The notes below the pieces were generated by a model. It did no database searches. It was given only the letters and a program-made list of their open reading frames with translations, and was not told the origin of the DNA. A DNA stretch of 64,000 nucleotides from Sorangium aterium (GTDB lineage Bacteria; Myxococcota_A; Polyangia; Polyangiales; Polyangiaceae): the NCBI RefSeq assembly GCF_028368935.1, contig NZ_JAQNDK010000006.1, positions 401,001 to 465,000 of the forward strand, given 5' to 3'. Positions 17,156 to 27,265 of the stretch are shown piece after piece. Every line of letters begins with the position of its first letter. Position 1 is the stretch's first letter. The translations under genes were made by a program, and so were the position numbers.

Positions 17156-17385
17156 TGGTGGCCTCCTCGACCGCGACAGTAAGAGAAGGCAGTTTTCCAG
17201 AATGTTTCGTCGGGATATACTTCGCGACTGCACGAAACATACCCCGACGACGCAGCGAGTCAGCGCGTGGGCGCCTCCGCCGTCAGCACGCTGGCCGACT
17301 CGCTCTTACAGCGGATCGACGGATTTTTGGTGAGACTATATCGCCGGTGGGCCCGAGGGGGCGTGAGACGGCGGGCGATGACGCG

Positions 17386-19038
17386 TTATCCGCGCCCGCT
17401 GGCCTCGACGCTCTCGCGCACCCGATCGAGCGCGGCCCGCACCTCGGGATCCCGATCGAGCGCAGACGGCGGCGCCGGCAGCCGGAGCGACCAGTTCTGC
17501 GGCCCCACGGTCCCCGGGACGTTGATCCGATCGCGCGTGGCGAGGACGTCCTGGAGGAGCAGCAGCACGAGCTCGCTCTTCGAGCCGAGGATCAGGTCGA
17601 GCAGCGCGCGGTGGGTCTCCTTCGTGAACTGCGGGCCGAGCTCTTGCCGGCGCGGCGCGAGCTGCGGCAGATCGAGGACCCCGGCGCGCTCCCGGTCGTC
17701 CCGCGACTCCCACCACACCACCACCGAGTCGGTGTCGTGCGTCCCGAAGCAGGCCACCGAGAGCGCCGGATACTCCGCCGGATCGCGGAACACGACGTCG
17801 TCCTTCTCCCAGATCAGCACCTTGTAGCCGGGCACCTCGAGCTCCGAGAGCGACTCCCGGACCCACCCCGGCACCGCGCCGAGATCCTCCGCCACGAGCT
17901 GCGCCCCGGTCTCCGCCGCCCCCGCCAGCATCGCCCGCACGACCCGATCGCCGTGCTCGCGCTGCTCCGGCTCCTCCGCGGGATCGAAGGTCGCCCTGGG
18001 CCGCTCGCCCTCCGGGGCCGTCTGCCCTTGCTCCGGGAAGATGTACGTCCGGTAGAAGCCGACCAGGTGATCGATGCGGAACCGGTCGTAGAGCAGCCCG
18101 GTGTAGCGGCAGCGCCGCCGGAGCCACGCGAAGTCGTTCTCGCGCATCCGGGCCCAGAAGTACGGCGGGAGCCCCCACCGCTGCCCCTCCGTGTCGAACT
18201 GGTCGGGCGGCGCGCCGACCGTCATGTCGTGCCGAAACTCGCCCTGGTGCGCCCACACGTCGGCGCTGTCGCGCGCCACCATGAACGGGAGATCCCCCAT
18301 GATCTCGACGCCCTTGCCCCGGAGATCCGCGCGCGCCGCCTCCCACTGCGCGTGCGCGAGCCACTGGACGTACTCGTAATAGAGGATGTCCCGCGCGCGC
18401 TCGCGCCGCAGCGACTCGAGCGCCTCCGGCCTGCGCTCGCGGATCGCCTCGGGCCAGTCCCACCACGCGACGCCTTCGAAGGCGTCCTTGAACGCGCGGA
18501 ACTGCGCGTAGTCGGGCAGCCAGTCCGACTGCCGCTTCACGAACTCGGCCAGCTCGGCCGCGCGCGGCGTCTGCTTCGCGTGGTGCTCGCGCTCGAACAC
18601 GTCGAAGGCGAAGCGCAGCGCCCGCCGCTTCACGCGGCGGACGAGATCGTAGTCGACGCGCGCGCTGCTCCGCGCCCGATCGAGCGCCCCGAGGTCGTCC
18701 CCGAGCGCCTCGCCGAGCCGCTCCTCGGGGAGCTCGGGGACGGCGGACAGCGAGATGAACATCGGATCGATCCCGAACGCGGAGAGCGCCATGTACGGCG
18801 ACGTCTCGCCCCCCGACACCTCGCCGAGCGGCAAGAGCTGCACGAGGCGCAGGCCCGCGGTGCGCATCCACGCGGCGAACTCGGGGAGATCGCCGATTTC
18901 ACCGATGCCCCACGAGCGATCGCTGCGCAGGGAGAAGAGCGGCACCGTCACGCCGGCAGTGCGGCGGCGCGCGCCGGAAGCGGGACCGGAAGGGGACGGC
19001 GTGCTCTGGGACTGATTTTCAGCAGAGGGGGAAGACAT
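17386..19038 (-). CDS. malQ: 4-alpha-glucanotransferase (amylomaltase), GH77
   Basis: 550 residues. GH77 landmarks: LFSLRSDRSWGIGEIGDLPEFAAWM near the N-terminus, GDLPFMVARDSADVWAHQ, FRIDHLVGFYRTYIF (nucleophile Asp), VAEDLGAVP (acid/base Glu) and FGTHDTDSVVVWW (transition-state Asp). It disproportionates alpha-1,4-glucans and would process short maltodextrins left by debranching. It diverges from the debranching enzyme gene glgX, a metabolic pairing. An N-terminal Ser/Pro-rich leader of about 25 residues precedes the domain. Confidence 0.93.
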   Translation of the reverse strand: MSSPSAENQSQSTPSPSGPASGARRRTAGVTVPLFSLRSDRSWGIGEIGDLPEFAAWMRTAGLRLVQLLPLGEVSGGETSPYMALSAFGIDPMFISLSAVPELPEERLGEALGDDLGALDRARSSARVDYDLVRRVKRRALRFAFDVFEREHHAKQTPRAAELAEFVKRQSDWLPDYAQFRAFKDAFEGVAWWDWPEAIRERRPEALESLRRERARDILYYEYVQWLAHAQWEAARADLRGKGVEIMGDLPFMVARDSADVWAHQGEFRHDMTVGAPPDQFDTEGQRWGLPPYFWARMRENDFAWLRRRCRYTGLLYDRFRIDHLVGFYRTYIFPEQGQTAPEGERPRATFDPAEEPEQREHGDRVVRAMLAGAAETGAQLVAEDLGAVPGWVRESLSELEVPGYKVLIWEKDDVVFRDPAEYPALSVACFGTHDTDSVVVWWESRDDRERAGVLDLPQLAPRRQELGPQFTKETHRALLDLILGSKSELVLLLLQDVLATRDRINVPGTVGPQNWSLRLPAPPSALDRDPEVRAALDRVRESVEASGRG

Positions 19039-19327
19039 GGGCGTTTTTCGCTTGGCTCCAGGCGTTCAGGGGCGGAGTCTATCGCGGGTCGCGCCGCCCT
19101 GGATGCTCCTTCTGCGACCGTACGGTAGCGCCGCCGCCACCGCCGCGGCCGCCGCTGCCGAGCTCGCACAGGGGGCCGCGACATCGCGCACGGCGCGAGG
19201 GCGGGCCCGCCGAGCGGCCCGGCGCCGGGCGATCCCGGGGGCGGCGGCCGAAAAATCAGGCCGGGCGCGCTTGTGTCTCGACAGCGGCGCCGATCTCGCG
19301 AATAGGGCGGCTTCACAGGTTTTTCAG

Positions 19328-21652
<2,325 letters not shown>

Positions 21653-21871
21653 TCGTCCCGACGCTGTGCGGCTGGCTGAGGTCGTACGAGCAGGCATACA
21701 AGCTCGCAAGGCTTACCCTGGACCTCTGCGCGTACCCTCGGCGCCAACCATCAACAAGTACAGCAGCGCTGCGCCTCGCGACGCTGCCGCGTGGGCCAAC
21801 AGGCGCACGTGCGCGAGGAGGACGGGGTCTTCGCCGTTCAAAGGCATCGGCATTCGCGATACGCTGAGGGC

Positions 21872-23473
21872 ATGTCGTCACCCCTCTCCTCAGGTCGTTG
21901 TCCCATGGACGCATCGACCGGTCCGGGAAACGGTGGCGGCACGAAGATCACCGGCGTGCTGCAGCCGCCCTCCCTGGGTCGACCGCCCGATTCCTCGGCG
22001 AGAGACGCCGCGCGCGACGCCACGACGCTGGGCGGGCAGCCTGCGCCGCTCGGTCCTCCAGCTCCGGGCGGCGCAGGGCGGGACGAGGCGCGCGCCGCGC
22101 TCCTTCCGGGCCGCGTCGTGGCGGGGCGGTACCGGCTCGTGCATCCGCTCGGCCAGGGCGCGATGGGCGAGGTGTGGTGCGCGCACGACAGCGTCCGGCG
22201 CTTCGATGTTGCGCTCAAGTTCCTGGTGCTCCCGCGCCAGAACCTGGCCATCGACGCGATGGAGCGCTTCCGCTTCGAGGCGCAGGTCGCGGCCCAGCTC
22301 GGGCGGAAGACCGACTTCATCGTCACCGTGCACGACGCCGGCGAGGACGCCGAGGCAGGCCCGTACCTCGTCATGGAGTACGTGCGCGGCCGGTCCCTCC
22401 GGCAGCTGATCCACGAGCGCGGGCCGGTGCCCGCGGCCGAGCTGGCCGCGCTCCTCCGTCAGATCGGAGAGGCGCTCTCGGTGGCGCACGGCCTCGGGAT
22501 CGTGCACCGCGACATCAAGCCGTCGAACATCCTGCTCCGCGAGGGGCGCGACGGGCGCCTGCGGGCCAAGGTCGCCGACTTCGGGATCGCCAAGTGGATC
22601 CGCCAGGATCTGGCGGCCGACTTCCCCCGCCAGACCGCGGAGGGCGTGGTGCTGGGCACGCCGGGCTACCTCAGCCCGGAGCACACGTGCGACGGGCACG
22701 CGGATCCGCAGCTCGACATGTGGGCCCTCGCCGTGGTCGCGCACGTGGCGCTCACCGGCCAGCAGCCGTTCGCCGGCCGCACCATCGCCGATGTGCTCTC
22801 CTCTATCCTCGCGGGCGCGCGCCCCCCGCTGTCGACGCTGTGCCCCGGCGCGCCGCCGGAGCTGGAGACGTGGTTCGCGCGCGCGTTCGCGCTCGATCCG
22901 GCGGAGCGATTCCCCTCGATCTCGCCGATGATCTCCGCCTTCGTTGCCGCGGTCGGCGCTTCGGAGGCGGCGACCGCGCCCGCGCCCGCCGCGCCGGCGC
23001 GGCGGACCCGGCTGCACCTCGCTGCGGCTGGCCTCGTCGTGGCGCTCGGGCTGGGGCTCTCGCTCACCACCGCGCTGCCCGCGCAGCGCCTGGAAGCCGC
23101 CGCCGGGCTGCGGGCGATGAGCGGCGAGGTGCTCGCCGCCAGCCGCGGCGCTCTCGTGGCGCAGGCGCCCGCGGCGCCCCGGGCGGGCACGACCTCGACG
23201 GTTCCCGCGGCCGTGCCCGCGACAGCGCCGTCCCCCGTGCCGGCGCCTCCGGAGCCTGCACCGATTTCAGCCGCGGCGCGCCCCGTCTCGATGTCTCCGG
23301 CGTCCACGGCGCGGTCAGCGGCGGCGCGCCCCGTCTCGGCTCCTCCTGTGCCCGCGCCGCGGCCGACCGCGGCGCGCCCCGGACGCGCGTCCGGCGCGCC
23401 GGTGAGCACCGGCAAGGCGCCCTCACGAAAGCGGACGACCGACGCAGGCACGGGGAAGAGCGCGATCTTCTGA
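21872..23473 (+). CDS. Membrane-anchored Ser/Thr protein kinase
   Basis: 533 residues. A Hanks-type kinase domain spans about 85-355: GQGAMGEVW glycine loop, ALKFLVL (VAIK Lys), HRDIKPSNILL catalytic loop, DFGIAK, GTPGYLSPE activation segment and DMWALAVVAHVALTG. A single membrane segment follows near 380-400 (LHLAAAGLVVALGLGLSL), then a Pro/Ala/Ser-rich outer tail with repeated AARPVS motifs. This layout is typical of PknB-like kinases in myxobacteria. The target is unknown. ATG at 21872 follows TGAGGG; ATG at 21905 is possible. Confidence 0.9.
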   Translation: MSSPLSSGRCPMDASTGPGNGGGTKITGVLQPPSLGRPPDSSARDAARDATTLGGQPAPLGPPAPGGAGRDEARAALLPGRVVAGRYRLVHPLGQGAMGEVWCAHDSVRRFDVALKFLVLPRQNLAIDAMERFRFEAQVAAQLGRKTDFIVTVHDAGEDAEAGPYLVMEYVRGRSLRQLIHERGPVPAAELAALLRQIGEALSVAHGLGIVHRDIKPSNILLREGRDGRLRAKVADFGIAKWIRQDLAADFPRQTAEGVVLGTPGYLSPEHTCDGHADPQLDMWALAVVAHVALTGQQPFAGRTIADVLSSILAGARPPLSTLCPGAPPELETWFARAFALDPAERFPSISPMISAFVAAVGASEAATAPAPAAPARRTRLHLAAAGLVVALGLGLSLTTALPAQRLEAAAGLRAMSGEVLAASRGALVAQAPAAPRAGTTSTVPAAVPATAPSPVPAPPEPAPISAAARPVSMSPASTARSAAARPVSAPPVPAPRPTAARPGRASGAPVSTGKAPSRKRTTDAGTGKSAIF

Positions 23474-23557
23474 GCGTCGACCGCGAAGGGCACCTCGGCG
23501 CCACCTGGTGAATCCCCGCGGGGGCCTCGGGCGCGCCGTGATCGTCGGGCCGGCTCG

Positions 23558-24208
23558 TCATCCAGCGGGCGCGCTGCCAGGGGTCGACCGTGGCCGAGCG
23601 AAGAGGCGGAAGAACGTTCGAGCGATGCGCCTGTCGCCCTGGAGCTCTACCGGCGCGTCCGCGAGCTTGTGATCCCCGAAGACGACCGCCCGCAACGTGG
23701 CGGGGTCGGTCGCGATCACGGCGTCAGGCGTGCGCGGAGCGCCTCGCGTGATGGTGATGGTCGCGCGATCGACCTCGATCGAGAACCGCTCTTCGCCGAG
23801 CCTTAGCTCGTAGGTCGCGCGGAGATCGGCGGCCTCGCCCGCGACGAACGTCGCCTCGAGCGCGATCATCAGCGCATCGACGCTCAAGGCGCCCGCGGGC
23901 CGGACGGGCGATCGCGCGCCCCAGCGGCCGAGCTGCACGAGCAGCGGATGGAGCTCGCGGCCCCAGTCCGTGAGCTCGTAGGTCGGCGCGCCGACCTTGT
24001 GCCGCCGCACGACGCCGCCGCCCTCGAGCTCGCGGAGGCGCTGCGACAGCACGTTGGGGCTCGCGCCGGCCAGGCCGTCGCGGAGGTCCGTGAACCGCTT
24101 CGGACCGAGCAGGAGCTCACGCACGATGAGGAGCGCCCACCGCTCGCCGACGAGATCGAGCGCTCGCGCGATGCCGCAGGGATCCCCGTAGCTTCTCAGA
24201 CCGGTCAT
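23558..24208 (-). CDS. HxlR-family winged-helix transcriptional regulator
   Basis: 216 residues. Residues about 10-100 match the HxlR DNA-binding domain: CGIARALDLVGERWALLIVRELL, GPKRFTDLRDGL, NVLSQRLRELEGGGVV, YELTDWGREL. The C-terminal half (residues 115-205) resembles a small SCP2/sterol-carrier-like domain often fused to such regulators. It diverges from a RibD/DHFR-like gene; the palindrome between them is a likely operator, so it probably controls itself and that gene. Confidence 0.88.
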   Translation of the reverse strand: MTGLRSYGDPCGIARALDLVGERWALLIVRELLLGPKRFTDLRDGLAGASPNVLSQRLRELEGGGVVRRHKVGAPTYELTDWGRELHPLLVQLGRWGARSPVRPAGALSVDALMIALEATFVAGEAADLRATYELRLGEERFSIEVDRATITITRGAPRTPDAVIATDPATLRAVVFGDHKLADAPVELQGDRRIARTFFRLFARPRSTPGSAPAG

Positions 24209-24240
24209 GGCGGCCGCATCCTACAGCACTTGCGCATCAC

Positions 24241-24270
24241 TTGCGAAAGAGGACCAAATGGTCCTAGAAT
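24241..24270 (+). promoter_or_regulatory. Promoter with overlapping palindromic operator
   Basis: TTGCGA (24241-24246) and TAGAAT (24265-24270), 18 bp apart, make a sigma-70-like promoter pointing to the RibD-like gene. The spacer holds a perfect 6-bp inverted repeat, AGGACCAAATGGTCCT (24250-24265), and another half site (AGGACT) follows the -10. A repressor bound here would block RNA polymerase. The HxlR protein encoded on the other side is the obvious candidate. Confidence 0.6.
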
Positions 24271-24306
24271 AGGACTAACGCAGAAGCGGACATCAGGAGG
24301 AACAGC

Positions 24307-24867
24307 ATGCGCAAGCTCACCGTCTTCAACCAGATCTCGCTGGACGGCTATTTCTCGGACGGCCACGGCGACATGAGCTGGGCACATAAAGCGGACGCGG
24401 AGTGGCGCGCGTTCACCGCGGAGAACGCGCGCGGCGGAGGAGAGCTCGTGTTCGGGCGGGTCACCTACGAGCTCATGGCGAGCTTCTGGCCCACCCGCGC
24501 GGCGCTCGAGGCGGCCCCCGCCGTCGCCGAGCGGATGAACAGCCTGCCGAAGGTGGTCTTCTCCAGGACCCTCGACAGCGTGTCATGGAACAACACGCGG
24601 CTCATCAAGGGCGATCTCGCGACAGAGGTGCGCAAGCTGAAGGCGGAGCCCGGGCCGAACATGGTCGTGATGGGGAGCGGCAGCATCGTCTCCCAGCTGA
24701 CCGACGCGCGCCTGGTCGACGAGTACCAGATCGTGGTGAACGCGCTCGTCCTCGGCAGCGGAAGGACGCTGTTCGAGGGGGTCAAGGAGAGGGCGGACCT
24801 CCGGCTGAAGAAGACGCGCAGCTTCAGCAACGGGAACGTCGTGCTCTGGTACGAAGCGACTGTGTGA
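24307..24867 (+). CDS. RibD C-terminal/dihydrofolate reductase-fold protein
   Basis: 186 residues: MRKLTVFNQISLDGYFSDG at the N-terminus, ELVFGRVTYELMASFWP, MVVMGSGSIVSQLTDARLVDEYQIVVNALVLGSGRTLFEG. This is the YyaP/YwjB-like branch of the RibD_C family, NADPH-binding reductases of unknown substrate, distinct from housekeeping DHFR. AGGAGG lies ten bases before the ATG. Expression is probably governed by the divergent HxlR regulator. Confidence 0.85.
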   Translation: MRKLTVFNQISLDGYFSDGHGDMSWAHKADAEWRAFTAENARGGGELVFGRVTYELMASFWPTRAALEAAPAVAERMNSLPKVVFSRTLDSVSWNNTRLIKGDLATEVRKLKAEPGPNMVVMGSGSIVSQLTDARLVDEYQIVVNALVLGSGRTLFEGVKERADLRLKKTRSFSNGNVVLWYEATV

Positions 24868-24932
24868 CAGGGCCTGACGGAGGCGCGCCGCGGCCTCTCC
24901 TGCCGGCACCGTCCTTGAACCGGGCGGAGCAG

Positions 24933-25571
24933 CTAGCCGGCCAGCGACTCCGTCTGTGCAGCCGCGACCCACGCCGCGAGGCCAGGGTGCTGCCACATCG
25001 TCTCGGCGTACGCCGCCGCGGCGCCCGCGAGCGGGACGGCGTACGTGCGGAAGCGCGTGACCACCGGCGCGAACATGGCATCGGCGATCGTGAAATGCCC
25101 GAAGAGGTAATCCCCCTTCTGGCCATGGGCCCGCCGGCACTCGGTCCAGATCGACGTCACACGGTCGATGTCCGCGTCCACCGCGGCGTCGCGCGCGATC
25201 GGGGCGATCTCCCGGCGGAGATCCATGGACATCGCGTTGCGGAGCGCCGTGAACCCGGAGTGCATCTCGCTCGACACCGACCGGGCGAGCGCGCGCGCCG
25301 CACGATCGCCCGGCCACAGCCGCGCCTCGGGGAAGAGCTCGGCGACATACTCGCAGATCGCGAGGGAGTCCCAGAGGACGAGGTCCCCGTGCCGCAGCGC
25401 CGGCACGCGCCCCGAGGGGGAGCGCCGGAGGAGCGCCTCGCGCGACCCAGGCTGGTAAAGGGCGATGACGTCCTCCGTGAACGAAGCGCCGGTGTGCTTC
25501 AGCGCGAGCCAGGCGCGGAGCGACCAGGTCGAATACGTCCTCGTACCAAGATACAGCACCAGCGGTTCCAT
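24933..25571 (-). CDS. Glutathione S-transferase family protein
   Basis: 212 residues. An N-terminal thioredoxin-fold domain (LVLYLGTRTYSTWSLRAWLALKHTG, SGRVPALRHGDLVLWDSLAICEYVAE with the cis-Pro and Ser/Glu glutathione-binding motif) precedes an all-helical C-terminal domain with GHFTIADAMFAPVVTRF. It resembles the YfcF/maleylacetoacetate-isomerase-like branch. It follows the ABC exporter gene by 50 bp on the same strand, so it may be cotranscribed with the NRPS cluster or independent; nothing in sequence decides this. Confidence 0.87.
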   Translation of the reverse strand: MEPLVLYLGTRTYSTWSLRAWLALKHTGASFTEDVIALYQPGSREALLRRSPSGRVPALRHGDLVLWDSLAICEYVAELFPEARLWPGDRAARALARSVSSEMHSGFTALRNAMSMDLRREIAPIARDAAVDADIDRVTSIWTECRRAHGQKGDYLFGHFTIADAMFAPVVTRFRTYAVPLAGAAAAYAETMWQHPGLAAWVAAAQTESLAG

Positions 25572-25621
25572 GATACCTCCCGTCGGCTCGCCGTCGGACG
25601 ACGAACGCGCCGGTTTCTAAC

Positions 25622-27265
25622 TCAGGCGCTGGCGTATGTCTCGTCCGATCTCACGGTAACCTGGGCGTCGCCCACGAGCTGGCCGAAGTCCATCTTGAGG
25701 ACGCGATCCGCCAGCCCGAAGTACCTGTCGTCGTGGCTGATGACGAGGATCGTCTTGCCGCTGGCCCGGAGCTCCGGGAGGATCTGGCGGTAGAAGACGT
25801 CCTTGAACACCGGATCCTGGTCCGCCGCCCACTCGTCGAACAGGTAGACCGGCCGGTCTTCCAGGTAAGCCGTGAGCAGCGCGAGGCGCTTTCTCTGCCC
25901 CTGCGACAGCGACGTCGTGGAGAGGACGCCCCCCTCGACAGACACCTTGTGATCGAGCTGCAGGCGAGAGAGGTAACCCCGCGCGCGCTGGGTGAGCTCG
26001 GGAGAGTCGAGCCCGATCAGGCTCTCGAACAGGTGGAAATCGAAGAACACCACCGAGAAGAGCTCCCGGTAAGCCTGCCGGTTCCGGTCGGTGATCGCCT
26101 CGCCGTCGAGCCGGATCTGGCCCGACTCGGGCGCGTAAAGGCCCGCGATCAGCTTCGCGAGGGTCGTCTTGCCGCTGCCGTTGCCGCCGACGAGGAAGAT
26201 CAGCTCGCCGCGCCGCACGCTGAGGTGGATGGGGCCCAGCGTGAAGGTGTCGTCCTTTCCCTCGGACCTGTAGGCGTGCGTGACCCCGGCGAGCTCCAGC
26301 CGCTTCCACCTCTCGGGGAGCGCGGCCCCTGCCTCTGCCCCGCTCGCCTCGACCTTGAGGCTCGCGCCGAGGTCCTCGACCTTCTGCACGGCGATGCCCG
26401 CCCGGCTCAGGGCCGGGAGCGCGCCGATGAGGACCTGCATGGGCGTCATCAGGTAGAGGAGGACGAGGGCGTAGCCGATCGACGCCTCGGCGCTCGCCTC
26501 CTGGAAGAGCGGCACGACGAAGAGCGTCACGCCGATGATGGTGAACACCATCCCCTGTCCCCACCCGTTCGCGGCGGTGAGCGCGACCATGCCGCGCAGG
26601 TTGCTCGCCTGGACGACGCCGGCCTCCCCCTCGAGCGACGTCGCGAGGAACGCCTCGCGGCGCCGCGCGTGGAGCTTCAGCTCCTTCACGCCGCGCGTGA
26701 GCGCGCGGAAGGTCTTCATCAGCTCCTCGGTCGCCTCGCGCGCGCGGCGGAAGTGCCGTGTCGCCCGGCTCATCGGGAGCTGATACCCAACGATGCCAAG
26801 GACGATGAGCGCCAGCACCGAGGCCAGCATGACAGGAGACATCCACCCCATGTAGAGCAGGCCTCCGACCACGATGACCAGGTTGATGCAGACGATCGGG
26901 ATCTGCATCAGCGCGGTGGTGATCACGGGGACGTCGTCCGTGAGCGCGGTCAGCGCCCGTGACGGGCCGATCTCCTCGATCTGACGGAGGGGCGCGCCGA
27001 GGATCTTCCGGCAGATCTTCACCCGGAGATCGAAGAGCGCCCCCTGGCTGAGGCGCGTGAGCAGGATCTCCGAGTGGTAGCGGGCGAACGGGAGCAGCAG
27101 GCACACAGCGGCGAAGCTCCACATCACCGCGCCGCGCTTGCGCTGCAGCGCCTCGTTGATCAGCACGAGGAGCGCCGTGTTGCAGGCGCCGCAGAGCGCC
27201 CCCGCGAGGATCGCGAGGACGAGGATCCGCCGGGAGTAGCCGGCGACGAACGCGAGGAGCTTCAT
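25622..27265 (-). CDS. Cyclic-peptide-type ABC exporter (SyrD/PvdE family), fused membrane and ATPase domains
   Basis: 547 residues. Six membrane helices (residues about 10-320) are followed by an ATP-binding domain with Walker A GGNGSGKTT near 365, signature SLSQGQRKR near 460, Walker B PVYLFDEWAADQDP and H-loop VISHDDRYF. This pattern, including DEWAADQDP, is typical of the cyclic peptide transporter family that moves NRPS siderophores and lipopeptides across the inner membrane. Its ATG overlaps the hypF stop (ATGA), tying it to the HypE/HypF genes. It is the likely exporter of the cluster product or of an intermediate. Confidence 0.9.
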   Translation of the reverse strand: MKLLAFVAGYSRRILVLAILAGALCGACNTALLVLINEALQRKRGAVMWSFAAVCLLLPFARYHSEILLTRLSQGALFDLRVKICRKILGAPLRQIEEIGPSRALTALTDDVPVITTALMQIPIVCINLVIVVGGLLYMGWMSPVMLASVLALIVLGIVGYQLPMSRATRHFRRAREATEELMKTFRALTRGVKELKLHARRREAFLATSLEGEAGVVQASNLRGMVALTAANGWGQGMVFTIIGVTLFVVPLFQEASAEASIGYALVLLYLMTPMQVLIGALPALSRAGIAVQKVEDLGASLKVEASGAEAGAALPERWKRLELAGVTHAYRSEGKDDTFTLGPIHLSVRRGELIFLVGGNGSGKTTLAKLIAGLYAPESGQIRLDGEAITDRNRQAYRELFSVVFFDFHLFESLIGLDSPELTQRARGYLSRLQLDHKVSVEGGVLSTTSLSQGQRKRLALLTAYLEDRPVYLFDEWAADQDPVFKDVFYRQILPELRASGKTILVISHDDRYFGLADRVLKMDFGQLVGDAQVTVRSDETYASA

